A stretch of 64,000 nt of DNA, taken from the NCBI GenBank assembly GCA_037576195.1, contig CM075101.1, positions 49,786,001-49,850,000 of the forward strand, in the 5' to 3' direction. The first letter of the stretch is position 1, and each line of letters starts with the position of its first letter. Position numbers and translations under genes: made by a program. A model generated the notes under the pieces. It had not been told where the DNA came from and ran no database searches. It was given only the letters and a program-made list of their open reading frames with translations. This DNA comes from Phytoseiulus persimilis (lineage: Eukaryota; Arthropoda; Arachnida; Mesostigmata; Phytoseiidae). Shown here piece by piece: positions 13,252-28,000 of the stretch.

Positions 13252-13595
13252 GATACGATCGGTTGCCATTTTTCGGAGAAACGAGATAACTTCAATCGGT
13301 TTTCTGGCGAATGACCGGCTTCCTTTTACGCGTCGGATGCGACCCGCACGAGTCCGATCCGATAAATATTGACGTTTTTACGATAACTTTTAAGAAGACC
13401 TCGAAAAAAAAAAGTCATTTTCAAAACCATCTCCTGACCGGGATTTTTACCGGATCCTCCTGAATTTTGCAAAATGACCGCCTTGATATCCTCTATCGAT
13501 CACTCTTTGATTTTCGAAAAAGTTCCAAAAATTGACGAAGTTATGGCCAAAACAAGATCGGGCTCGAAAATTCCCGACTAAAAAAAGCCACCCTG
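13252..13595 (-). repeat. Right arm of the foldback element
   Basis: Reverse complement of the left arm; slightly longer because of an insertion beside the CCGGATCCTCC block and small indels in the poly-A/T tract near 13406-13416. Confidence 0.85.
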
Positions 13596-13597
13596 TA

Positions 13598-16500
13598 CAC
13601 TGTCTCATGCAGCCAGCGCGCTCTTAGACTTGAATACAACAACTGGTCCGGGACCAGGAACGCAAGTAGACGAGCTAGGCTGCCTACACGGATCCATCGT
13701 GTGCCCGGAACAGAGCGCAGTCAGGTGCCGGTGGACTCGGCATGATTCTGATCATCTTCAGGAACTGCTAGAGACTGGTATTCTTCATAGCGACTCCACG
13801 TCCAAAGAAACACCTTCCTGAGAAATTCGAGACCTTCAGTTCAGGCGCCTTAGGCAAGCAGGGGATCTCTTCTATTTAGCTCGTTGGGCTGCATCCATAG
13901 GAGCCCGATGCGGTGACCTAATGCGCAAGTGATTGAACGGGCCCATACGTCCGCAGGGCATGGAAACCGCTCCCGATCCGGCTCGAAAGACTACGTAGAT
14001 GAGACAATTCCTCACAAACTATGGCATTTTCCTCCACTCAGCTGTATTTTCTGCACTTGCGCGTTCCTCTCTTAAAACGAACCGTTCTTCTCTTTCACGT
14101 CAAAAATCCACCAACCCCTCGTCCAATAAGGAGCTCATGAACTTGAATATACAGAGTTGATAAGTGTGACCGACATGCGGATGCTTCGGAATCTAGACGT
14201 GCCCTCGATGTCTCGCCCCCTCTGTGAAAGCTCCAAGAGGGCGACGAGAAGAGAGGGATTCTACGGCATATGTATTCCCAAGAATCGGCTGTCAGAAATG
14301 TTGAGTTCTCGGAACACCGGGCTGTGATTGGCATCACGAATCGTTACATTTCCGATCCAGATGGCTCGAGGATGACAATCGTTCACTCAGACTGAAGATG
14401 ATGGCACACTTTCCCAATCATTTTTGTTGTAATATTTCGCTCGTAATATCCTAGAAATGACTCGAATGACCTCAGAGAGATGACGAGAAGAAGCGGGGAG
14501 AGGTCAGGACCACATAGGACCGTGCGGCTCAATAATCTGCATGCCAAGTCACAAACTCATTTGAAACATCTTCTTTCGCTCCGTTAGAGGACAGTTAGTG
14601 CCTGTATCCGCTGGGAGTGCCGATGGGAGGGAGGTGATCACGCCACCAAGTCTGTGGGTTCGAATGTCAAGCCACCAAACGAGATGCTAGCAGTTCGCAG
14701 AGCTTATAGTGAACGATTTGGAACTTCATCGAGCCCTCGGGGACTCGTCGCTGCCCCCCTACTAGCAGCAACCGATGGAGTCACTGGACGATGGAGTCAG
14801 AATGACATGCTCATCTCGGTGGCAAAGAGTACCGTGTTTGCGCTCTCCATCCTCTGTCCCCGCTTCCACCAGACAACCCCCGTATTCAAGCAGTCAGTCA
14901 GCTCAGAGATATCGCTATCATCGCAAGCATAAACTCGCCTCTTCTTCTCGCAGTGCCAAAGCTGATCTCTATTATGCCGAGTATCCGAAACCATCCTTCG
15001 ATGTTGATTTCAAAACAGCCGTACTCCTGTACTAGCAACTTTCCGAGTTCCGGGCTAAGAACTCATTGAGAACGATATCACAATAAACTCGAAGGACCCC
15101 ACCCAAAACACTCGAGCTGCGGTGGGAGCCAAAAGAGATCGACATGGTGGGACTCCCGAGCTGAGTGTACCTGTGCTCCGTGCCTGAGAATATAGAAAAG
15201 CAAGCTCCGAGCATGACAAAATCGTAAACGTGCTAGTCTCGAGTATCGAATGAATACGTTCGTGCAGGCTCTGCGCCTGATGGGAAGCAGCGCACGGGAA
15301 TAAGGTGGCAGCTGGCCTCTCAAGTTCGATCATAACTCGGCCTATGCTTTCGGGTAGCGGGTGTTGTGAGCATCGCCGATTCCTTCACTCGATCAACACT
15401 GCCCTGATCTGCCACCGTAGCCGATGTAGATAGCTCACTGAAGAGTAATCCCCGTCACCGGACTGCACGCGTTGGTGGCACTCGGCTGCCATGTGCTCAC
15501 GGTAACCCTATAAATCCAGTCAAACTTGCATACTCTAGTCAAACATGCCTCCGACGAGCTCCGGATACACTCCGTCCAGATCCCAGCGATCTGCCTTCAA
15601 GTTCTTATGTGTTCGCGTGGTCGGCGAGGTTTATGGGGAACAAGGGACTCGCGAGGGACACACGGTCGAACTGAGAGACTCTACGCCGAGGCCTTGTGGC
15701 ATTCCACTGGGTAAATTTCCTCTGCCAGTCTCGTGAATTGTTCCGGTATACTTGAGCTCTTCGACCTGGCCAAGGTGATTGTCTGCTCGTGCCATCAGGG
15801 CCAACGTAACAGAATGAGCTTTGGAGAACGTCGGTGCGCTTGATCAGAGCCCAGACGTCATTGGGGAAATTACTGTGCTCGAATGAAATGGTCAACAAAG
15901 GCCAGAGCTCGTCTTCTATGGCTCCTTCCAGGGCGGCATCGAATATCAATCAGCAACAGGATGTACTCCCCCGCCGCCCATGAGTGCTCAGGGTCTCATG
16001 CCGTCCCTCGACGAGCGCTGCCCGCGGAGAACCGTCTCTCCGCCCCTCCGTGGAAACATTAGTCTTCTCTCGAAGATAGATCTGAGGGAGCTTATCAACT
16101 CATCAGCGGTGGGATCGAAATTAAGTATGGGAAATCCTACACCTCGGACGCGACAACACATGAAGGCGGTTTCTGGATCACACAACTGTTCCGGGCGCGC
16201 CACCGTCAAACGATCATGTGCGAGTCACTAGGCAAGATGATTGATCGTTTGGAGGGTTGCTTGCATCTGCTGATCGGAACTCCTAGCGCTTGATCCAAGG
16301 TTGTTCATTCAACCTTGAAACTGAATTCAAGCATTTAGCGTCGGGATAACGCTATCTGATCCGGCCAGAACGCACTTCCGCCTCGTGCTTGCCATAATTA
16401 TGCTGTACACGGAGAAAATGGGTACTGGACGCTCCTCTGTGACAGAACTGCTGATCTACGCCTGGTTGCTTGGCGGGTAAACTCTCGTATACCGCACCGG

Positions 16501-17697
16501 CGGCAACTTCTGCGAGGACGGCCCCAACCGGCGCTGATTTCTTCTTCGTGGAGGCAGACACTCAGGTTCGTTCGTTCGTCCTACCTCAACACAACAAAGC
16601 AGTGAACACGAGTGGAATTAATCTTTCCTCCTGCCCGCAGACGATATGAGACCGAGCAGTCAACAACAAAACTCCGAGCTTGCCCACGGAGGCGTGCTTC
16701 CGTTGGAAAAATTTGTTGACATTGCTCCATTGCGCATTTCGTTCGCGATCGTCCGCCGAAATGCTGTTATTGTTTTCGAAGTCTAGTCCCGGTCTCTGCT
16801 CTCGCGGTGCACCGATTCGTTCCCGCAAGGCTTCAAATTGTTTCGTACCCCCGAGTGGCTTCCTCACTCTGTTTTGAGAGGGAGCCAGTTCAAAGACTAG
16901 CCCGTCTCCTAGTTGGACCGACGGCTCTAGGAGCACCTGGGGGTATTAAACGAAAGCGCTATTAGAAAACAGGTGCGGATTCCGGATGTTGTTCCGACAG
17001 AGTTGACATTAACACCCACACGACAATCGTTCTGTAGAGGCTGCTTTTGTTCAGGAATTCAGGCAGGCGTCTACTTCCTCGGGCCGTACTCCCGGACTTT
17101 GAAATTCTTCTGCGAGCGGTTTCGGTTCGGCAATCGTTGAAGAGCTAGTTCTCGCCAGGCGGACAGCTCGATTACCGTACCGCCTGTACCCGAACTGGAG
17201 TACAAACTTCTTGCATCGAAGCATCTCTCTTTCAGTCTTTAAGTACGAAACTCCCTCCGTCCGTTAGTTCGTGGAGGCGTATACTCGGCCTCTGTTCGAC
17301 TCACTCACCCATGATGAACTCCTATGCGTAGCCGCGATTTTGACGTAGGATACGTCACAGCCCGCAGCTTTGCTATGAAACGGAAATTGATGATGGATAT
17401 CGAGTGGTTTCGTTTTGAAACAAATCAGAGTCCCAGCATTATGGGTTTCAAAGAATAACTCACTCAGGATGACCATCTGGTAATCACGCCCTTAATAATG
17501 TACAAAGGCAGCGACGGCTGTGTTGATCCACAAAAAATAGCAAAACCTTCCCCCACTCCAAAGTTTCCACCGAAACAATCCGCGACGATTGTCTGCTCGT
17601 CGCAAGGAGCTGCAGAAGACGCAAGCGCACTTGTTCCAGAAGAACAGCTCCGGAACCAGCTGGGATTTTACGCCTCGACCTTCTCTCTTCTCAACAC
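13598..17697. other. No feature recognised
   Basis: Minus-strand frames at 15605-15949 and 16586-16936 are hydrophilic and moderately protein-like in composition but lack identifiable motifs or splice context. I do not call them genes. Confidence 0.45.
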
Positions 17698-17790
17698 CAG
17701 AGATGGGCATTATTCGGAGCCGACGATCCGAATCCGGATGCGAATCTAGGTCTGCTCCGGATTCGAATCCGAATTTAAAAGCGATCCCGC
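17698..17790 (+). mobile_element. Lone hAT-like terminus (CAGAGATGGGCA) with GAATCCG-rich subterminal sequence
   Basis: CAGAGATGGGCA is a recurrent terminal sequence of one hAT group in animals (family knowledge), and the next 80 bases are rich in GAATCCGGAT-type words. The eight bases outside it, CTCAACAC, fit the hAT nTnnnnAn target pattern. I found no partner TGCCCATCTCTG end or second flanking copy, so the other end is lost, outside the window, or the match is chance. Confidence 0.45.
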
Positions 17791-17828
17791 CCCGTTCTGA
17801 TCACACGTATCCGTCGTTCTGACCGTAT

Positions 17829-18100
17829 TTCAGAGAAGACTCAGCCTCGATTCGACCAATCTTTTCGGGGCCCACTGAGGTGATCCCGAGGTCGATCTGA
17901 TCATACTTCTTGGGGTCCATGGAGCTGATTCCGAGGTCGATCCGACCTGACTCCTGGGGGTCAACGGAGGTGATCACGTATCCTCAAATCGACCTCCGAA
18001 TCATTTCTATGGACTCCGAGAAGTGTGGTCCGATCGGCCTCGGAATCACCATCTAAGGCTCCAAGAAGTATTGTCCGATCGAAGCGAAATCTCCTTTGAA
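17829..18100. repeat. Inverted minisatellite of 45-bp units, locus 1
   Basis: Forward units begin at 17874, 17919 and 17964, exactly 45 bp apart, with a more diverged unit before them. Each starts like ACGGAGGTGATYCCGAGG and continues TCGATCTGATCA. Around TGATCA (17971-17976) the array flips, and reverse-complement units follow with the same internal point at 17991, 18036 and 18081, again exactly 45 bp apart. The whole forms an imperfect palindrome made of tandem units. Confidence 0.82.
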
Positions 18101-19822
18101 TTACACTCAGAACGAGGGAATCGTATGATCAGAGGTGTGGGGGTTCCGTGACGAAGCTCACGGACGATGTTCTCTCTGTAATGGGTAGGATGGATGTTTC
18201 TCCAGTACCGACAGTTGGCTTTCCGTCTTCAGGGAGACTCCGCCAAGTCCAGTTCGCATTCCTGCAATGTCGGAGAACGTAGCCCGTAGCGGAGCAAGGG
18301 AGGAGCAAATACGATTCTATGATATAGAGAGTTCCATGACTCACCCAGCCCAATACGGCTCGAAGTTTTGACCTATGCCACGGCGCTCTCGATTTTTCCT
18401 GAGACCTACTCACCTAGGCGAAAACCGCCTATTAGGAACAACATTTAGACTATGCCTATCATGCTGTCCGCTTCCCACGCTGACGTATCATAAGTTTGAC
18501 TGCGTCAATCTGGTGATTGAACATCACCAGGCCTCCCTTTCCTGGTGCGAAACAAGTAACAGCGCCCCACAGTGTTAGCTCAATCCATCATTTGCGGATG
18601 ACCGCATATTTGCGCAGCGACTTCCGCTGAATCCGAGCGACAGCGTTGTTCTCCACCTCCACTTCGTTTCTGGCAGCTCGCGCACGTTTCAACCTCAACA
18701 GCGATCGGCGTCTCGTCTCAACTTGTGGCGGGGCTGGATTTATAGCATCCGTGAACCGTATCTACACATGTTCTCTTCAAGTGTCATCCAGTGGGAGGAA
18801 TCGGCCGATTTCTGTCAAGGGAACCAGGAGCATCGATAGTTTTTCCCTAAAATTGACTCTCATCATAGCATCAGGTGCCTTGTTGCCTTCGATGTGGGCG
18901 CCGGTTCCTCCTGGGTTTCCATTATGAAAATGGCTTTGATTCAAATGAGTCTTGGCGTACTGTGTCCCATCACATTCTCTATTCCGGGGGACGATGTATC
19001 TGATGATCCGTTGTCGTGGCAGTTACATATTCATTCGATCGAAGCTATTTCATGTCTATGTTGGAGCTGATTCGTCAGGGCGACACGTTCAACACAGCTT
19101 CAGTGCGAGCTATTCTCATCGAGAACTCGAACCGTTCACGCGTTCTTGAAGTGCCTGATTTGAACATTTCTCTTTGAACATTTTATAAAATCAGATAACG
19201 TAATAGTACAGCACGTTGGATGGTTCACATGAGTTGGAAACGCGTTAGTGACTGTGGAATAATTCGAGGAGGAACATGTTCATGTCCTTCTTATATCGTT
19301 GGAGCAGAAACGTGCAACGATCCAGGTGTCGCCTCGGATCGCTCGCCGGACTGGCCTTGCTTCGTACCGATCGCGAGGAGCGCATCAGCCCATTAGGTCG
19401 AGTGCTGCGCGAAGGTCTCCGACTTTTTGCGGAAAGAGTCTATGGTTTCGGTTGAATTCCGCTATCTCGGATATTCTGACTTCAAAATACATGGCAGATC
19501 TACTAAATGGAGATGCATACCGTAACACGAGGAAAAGGCTGCGCAGCTAGCTCCTCCCGTAACTTTGGGAACAATTAGACATGGACCGAACCCGTACAGG
19601 TCAGGATGACAATGGGTCTCCCATGGATCCGGAAAGCAAACTCATGTTGGGACCGATGGGTTTTCGGCATTCTCTTCGAACACTCATTGCACGATCCTAA
19701 ATTAGAGAGAGTCGACTGTTCCTTGAAATGTCACACACATCATCGCTACGCGTCATGTCGATTGGAGCTAGCTTAAAGAACGGAAACTCCCTTTCATTCA
19801 GAAATTCTCTCTCTCTTTGCAG
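18101..19822. other. Upstream sequence of NPFR; start-codon exon not located
   Basis: This is intron or upstream sequence relative to the first visible receptor exon. A short ATG-containing exon ending in phase 0 at a GT donor is expected here or further upstream; several short candidates exist and none stands out. Confidence 0.5.
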
Positions 19823-22218
<2,396 letters not shown>

Positions 22219-24472
22219 GTAGCGTTGTTGGGGGTAAGCACAGTTCTCTGTGAGGTGATGAGAAGAACCGTTGCTGCTCCTCCAATTATCCATGTACAAA
22301 TCGAACGAATCTGACTAAATGTTCATGAAGAGAATCTGGCGACTCGACAAACAAGCTATATTCCTTTCTCACAATAGGGAGCATTCTCGGATTTGTTATC
22401 TCCATTGAGCGGGTCAGTATTGGAGAAAATCGGTGTGACGACGCGAAATTGGACTTTTTACGGCCGTAGCCAACGGTGAAAGTGAACCAGGAAACGGAGT
22501 TCAATGACATCTGATGTGATGATGACGCTAGGATGATGTGAGACAAAAGGTTGAACTCGGTAAATATATTGTTGACATGTACACACCCAAAACTCTGTAA
22601 ATGAACGCAATCACTCGTCGAACGCTCTCGCTGAGATGTACCCGCCATCTTAACTCAACTCGATCGTTAGTCGCCTCATGCAATCGTGTTCACCCTATTA
22701 TCTGAGAGCTTCTCTTGTTTCCGGCGTTTAGTTTCGTAACCTTGCGCCGATCTGAACAAATGATTGTGGAGGCTCTTCCTTCCCATCTCGGTTCGTCTGC
22801 TATTCGAGTCAAACTGGTTCTTAAATATGAACATTTTCCCGGCAGAACATGAAGATCTGGAGACGAATTGACTGGGGGAGCGAACTTCCTGCTCCGAAAG
22901 CGAATTGAAACCCCCGGTCGCTCGGTCGGTGGTATATCAGTGGAAATGTCAGGAATGATTCATGGAGTTGTCTTTCCGTTGAGCTGTGTGTATCTGGCAA
23001 GCGCTGATCGAACACCGGTGGAGAAAAAGACAACCGACCGAACGACCGAACCATTGAATGGCTTAGGGGGTCGTTTGCCTAGAATTGGTGCCTGGCGCTT
23101 TTTTTGATAGGCTACGAACGTCGTATCGACGACTACCGTCTCGCGCAAATGATTACCTTACTGTAAATAATAGTTCTATATATTCGAACAGCATGCTTGG
23201 CTCAGAATCTTTCCTCTTCTCGCTGTAGAGAGAGTATCGCCTTTGGTACCTTTTGGAGCTGGCTGTTCGGTTGAGTGTATAGATTGAGACAACTCAAGTG
23301 AGTCGCCGAAGTGTCGAATGTGAAAAAACGAGGGATCCCGCCTGGCAGGATCTGCGATGGAATCAAGCGACGAAGGTGTGCTCGAAATCGGACTTTGGTA
23401 TGACATGGAATGAAATCTATGATCGCAAGGCTTATTTTCAATTGTCGATTCTGCAACCGCAGCAGGGTACGGGACGGGAACGAAGAAGTGGTTGCCGGTC
23501 CGTGATATGAGAGGTGGGGAGTTGGGACCCCACGTAAAAATGTTGAATATGTGCATACGAATTTCTGAGAACAATGTAAACAATAAAAGAGGTTATCGAA
23601 CGGTGCATTATTCAGGCGGATAGTATTTCTGTGTCCAATGAAGGTCTCATAAAGATGGATAAGTCCCGCTCCGTTGTGGATGCACTCAGGGGGATTTCAA
23701 GCGAGAGTGGGATTCTTGTTTCAGATGAGTGTCTCAAGCAAGGTTTTCAGCCGATCGCACGAGTTCATCTGAAGCGAGCGGGAATTCATGGCGGGGTACT
23801 GGACTCCCGATCTCGTATGGAACATTGTGGAATCAGAACTCTAGCCTTGGGTGTAACATCGACCTGTGCACATGCCAACCGCGATAGATGGCTTGCTGAG
23901 GAACGTTTCGGAAAGCAATAAGCCTCCCCGAGGGGATTCATCATGTTGATAAGGACACACATTGGAGCTGGGACCCAAGAAGCTGCGCAAGGAGCTCGCA
24001 CCGCGATGGAAAGAGCAGAGAGGATGTCTGAATGTCTCTCCGTAAGATATTTCAGGCTGAGCTAGAGAATCGAACAGCGAACGCCATCAATGTGACTCTT
24101 TGGGATACCGATGGTCTATCCGCTAAATGAACAATGAACTTTGGGCTCAGCGTGGAATTCAGCGGATATTTGGAGCAGAATTCGAGTTGAATCCAGTGTC
24201 ATCTGATCGTTCCTGGGAAATCGATCTTTGGTTACGCGGACATGTTGGCTATTTTCGACAGCATCCGCTCAGGGATTGTGTTCCGGATATAGATCTCCAA
24301 GCTATGAAGGAGCACACATCCCAAGCAGGTACGGCATGCAATTGCGTGATTGCGAACATCGACTACTGAAATTCAATGCCTGCCAACTTCAGGAGTCCAA
24401 TCATTGGGCGCAAACTCGATGAAGCCTCCATCATTGAGCTCCTCTCATGAGCAGGACGAGTTGAAAACTTTC
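22219..24472. other. NPFR 3' flank; no other gene recognised
   Basis: Probably includes the receptor 3' UTR. TGAGG and TTAAATATGAAC-type AT-richer patches are present but no conserved element is apparent. Confidence 0.45.
23582..23587 (+). promoter_or_regulatory. Candidate polyadenylation signal AATAAA downstream of NPFR
   Basis: This is the first canonical AATAAA on the plus strand that I find after the receptor stop codon, about 1.36 kb downstream. It could end the NPFR transcript, but one hexamer at that distance is weak evidence; a variant signal nearer the stop is equally possible. Confidence 0.22.
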
Positions 24473-24484
24473 GGGAGACAGACT

Positions 24485-24758
24485 CTGTTTTCGGCTGAAC
24501 CTCTCAGCCAGCCCTCAGGAGTGTCCCGGATTCACCTTTCGGTATTGCTTCAGTAACACTCCCTATCGCCTCGCAAATCCCATTGCGGGCGGTGGGCTTG
24601 GGTCTTAAGATGGTTCAGATTTAATTCTGATATAAATTAAATCCTCTTTTTACCACATAAGAAATTTGTTGTCCCGGCCGGGGATCGAACCCGCGATTGC
24701 TAGCTTAGCGTGGCACCCAAGGCGTTGGTTTATGCCACACGGCCAACGAGCCGGCTGG
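24485..24758 (-). mobile_element. tRNA-derived SINE-like insertion with putative 12-bp target duplication
   Basis: On the minus strand the 5' part looks like a tRNA: a box-A-like TTGGCCGTGTGG (24735-24746) and a box-B GGGTTCGATCCC (24681-24692) at tRNA-like spacing, but the acceptor stem does not pair, so it is not a functional tRNA. An AT-rich segment follows (24620-24665). GGGAGACAGACT occurs at 24473-24484 and again at 24759-24770, bracketing the unit as a target-site duplication would. If that is chance, the SINE may end nearer 24600. Confidence 0.68.
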
Positions 24759-24849
24759 GGGAGACAGACTAGAATGAGTTGAATGACCGTAGAGGATAGA
24801 TCCAAAGCTCAGCATGGTGGAATCAAACGAACGAGCAGTACTCGGAGAT

Positions 24850-25005
24850 TTTATTCATTGGGATGGACTCATTTGATCGACTGAGATCGATCAGTTCGTC
24901 TGATTGAGACGGATTGATTTGATCGATTGTGACGGATCGGTTACGTTGCTTGAGGCGGATAGATTTCGTTGATCGAGGCAGATCGATTCGATTGTGTGAT
25001 TCTTT
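24850..25005. repeat. Degenerate tandem repeat of about 24-25 bp (GATCGATT-rich)
   Basis: Successive units read like TGATTGAGACGGATTGATTT, GATTGTGACGGATCGG, TTGAGGCGGATAGATTTC and GAGGCAGATCGATTCG. The period drifts between 24 and 27 bases. The minus strand is open through it as part of an 84-codon frame (24823-25077) of Asp-, Arg- and Ser-rich sequence, which I take to be a consequence of the repeat. Confidence 0.6.
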
Positions 25006-28000
25006 TGTGACCTTTTCTTTACAGATAGGATAATTCCACAGATAATTTTCCTCAGCTTCCCCAGCATCGTTGCCCATTGCCCTCTCAGGTACTTCGTTCC
25101 GTGACTGAGTTTCGACTGAAAAGAAAAAGACGTTTGCTAATTTTGCCGAGCCATAAGGATGATTAGTTTAGCGTGGAACATTGTTGTCCGTCATGGCATC
25201 TCAGCCACCGGTTCCACCGATAGCGGGTCAGGATGCCAAAAAAAAAGATTCAGGGAGAGACTCACTGATTCTTCTTGCGACCTAGATGGCCATCGAAGTG
25301 ATGAGTTCAAGCCGTCCACTCTGCACTGCACGCACTGAGCGTGATGGCTTGCTTTCGTTCACATTAGCTCGGGAAGGCGCTTCAAGTCTGCGGTGCGGTT
25401 CTATGGATGTGTCACAGGAACATTTTCGAAACACTTCTTTGTTTTGAGACAGGTACCGCGTCTGACGCAATCAACGAGGCCGAGATTCTGTAATTCGAGG
25501 ACTCCCACCCCGAGCAACATCGTTCCACTCAAAAATCCACTGAGCTTGCGCGGTTACCGCTGGGCGGAGCCTCGTTCGGGCTTGGGATTGTCAGCCCCGC
25601 GTGATTCGGGCTCAGGTGGGGTCGGTATTTTTTTCCGAGATGAATCACGGAATCAGAACTCACGACTACTCGCCCCTATCGCATCATAATATTAAAACGA
25701 AGATAATGTCGAGCTTACTGAATCTGATTCTTCGAAAGCGGGCTCGCATTGAATCTAATATCGGCACTGGAAATCGAACATTTTGACCTGATCAGCTCAT
25801 TCTCAAGGGGGAGAAATCTATAATGGGGAGAAGATCACTTACGATAGGGAAGCAATTCGCTAAAGAGCCACCCCGAACTCCACTCGACTGCGTACGCGGC
25901 GAATCCGATCATAGACTCTACCCACTTGTGGGACCTGGGTTGAGTTTTCTTATCCACACCGTGGGGAACGGAGACCACTAGGAATGTCTGAAAACTCTTG
26001 CTCGCGATCGACATCGCCTTCAGATTCCGTGTCTTTCTCGGTCGGAAATGATCCGATCATGTTCCTCACTCCGAGAGAGCACATCATGCCCTGCGGCGCA
26101 CCAGAAGTCGCCTTGGCTTTCTCTTCATGGCATCAAGTACTGGCTGTACCGCGGAGTGGCCAACGGAATCTGGGAAGCTTCAAAAACTTACATCTCCGCA
26201 GTCTGAAGGAGCTCAGAGCCCATAGAGTCTTCCGGTGAGGTTTCCCTGACTCCATGGTCACTAGTTCAGGCGCACAGTTCGCGCGTTACCGCTGACGGAT
26301 CTTGAGCTGATGATCACATTTCCCGTATCGCAAGTATTTCGATACCAACCCTAGCTCCCAAGTTTGATGGCTCGTTCCGTTGCTCACCTCCTGTTCCGTG
26401 CTTCCATCCGCGCGTGACCATCCGTCACCGTAGACCCAGAGGGCATGTATCCTTCGGACACGCAGCGAAAAACGGTTAAATTTTGTGGAGTTCAAGAGCA
26501 GAATCCGAGAAAACTGTTGCAATCGATGATAGTTTTCGATATTTTCAGCTTCCCGGAATTTATTTTCGCTCCGCTTGTTGCATTGTGTTATCAATAGGAG
26601 AGGGCGTCTCGCTGTATTTTCCCGAGAGTGATCCACTCCGTATTTTCTGATTCTGAACGAACCCAAACACAGTGTGGCAACACTCCGGACGTACCCGAAG
26701 CTGGATTTGCGAGCATGCCTAAAATAACTCTCAACTCTGAACTGCTTCAAATCTCGAAGATATGAGCCCTGAAGGTTTCCGAATTTAGTTTCGTGCTCGT
26801 CGGCTCAATCGGCGTTCCGTGGTACAGAAACACACCGCGGCCAATTCGAGTGCGCCGACGTGGCGTGATGTGCTTGTTCAAAATGACGAACACCATGAAA
26901 TCATTTCCAGTCGAATCCCAGGGGACGAGTCAGGAACTTCAATTCTACAGCGTTGACGGAATTCCATCACGACAATTGGCGGAGATTCCCGCGTCGGTGC
27001 CAAAGAATACGGAACATTGCGAGAAGATTGAGTTCAAGGCTGTTGCAAGTACAATTTGCCACCAGAAGCGTTCGTATTTTAATGGCCCAAAAGTCTGGCT
27101 TTTGGAACCGCGGAATTAAACTTGTCCGGCAGCAAAAAGCTCGGAGGAGGTAAGCAGACAGCTCGAGCGAACACGCGAGGACGAGTTAAGAGCTTGTCGT
27201 TTAACGAAGGGCGACAGACGAGTGGGACGGGATTCCGACTTTCGTCGCAGACGAGCCGTATCAGCAGAGGAATATCATGGGAACAAGAGGTAGCCTCTGT
27301 AGATGAAGCTGAAACCAAGGCGTGGGATCCCAACATCTGTTGAACCGCCTGGGCTCACAGGAGAGAAGAAGATGGACGAGGTGTTCGCAAGATTGACTCT
27401 CCATGCCTCGCTTCGCCTGATCACATCCTTCAACCGATGCTCCCTCATTTTCGTCGGCGCTCACTGCTTCGGGTATCCAGCCATCTATTCCTTTATAGAC
27501 TGTGTCTATTTTTTCCCAATCATCTTATTTTCTCCCGATTTCCCCCGTTTGGACTTTCTTCGACCCCTCGTCCTTGTTCCGCAGCCCGAGCACTCCTGCG
27601 GAACATCGACTCCTCGCCTGACGAGATCAATTCCAATCACATCAAGAATATTAGGCTCCTCTCGAGAGTGAAATCCGTTCAGGGCAAAGCCGTGTTCCCA
27701 TGGAAAGGATCGAGAGAGGCTCGGTAGAAACAAGAATATTTATTTCGTTGAGGAGCTGCTTGAGGAATGTCAGGAGCTCGTTGCCTTCGACGCTCGCAGA
27801 TAACCCCCCTCTAAAAAAAGCCACTTATCGAGTGTGAGCTCATATCATCCGTTATCTAGAAAAAAAGGATTCTTCCATTCCTCTCGGTCAGGCTCTTCGT
27901 GTCGTCCATATTCTCTGAGAGTCGGTGAGGTATTCGTAGCTGCTGCACGACTGCTGAGCTCGTCGCAGCCATTCGGTGCAGCAGTCGACTGAGGACCGAT

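Larger units (their letters stand above)
12670..13595. mobile_element. 926-bp foldback (long-TIR) element, TA-flanked, Tc1/mariner-like termini
   Basis: The termini CAGGGTGGC and GCCACCCTG are flanked by TA on each side (12668-12669, 13596-13597), the target preference of Tc1/mariner-type elements. Arms 12670-12998 and 13252-13595 are reverse complements along nearly their whole length, differing by scattered substitutions and small indels such as an extra GTAAAAATCC in the right arm. The spacer of about 253 bp is itself partly self-complementary (TCGGTGAAAAT against ATTTTCACCGG). I see no transposase, so it is a non-autonomous MITE or foldback element. Confidence 0.85.

Noticed and set aside
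19581..19599. Short ATG exon candidate (ATGGACCGAACCCGTACAG followed by GTCAGG) as the first NPFR exon
   Set aside because: It would end in phase 1, whereas the receptor exon at 19823 needs a phase-0 junction.
24660..24757. A genuine tRNA gene on the minus strand
   Set aside because: Box A and box B are present, but the acceptor stem does not pair and extra sequence follows; a SINE fits better.
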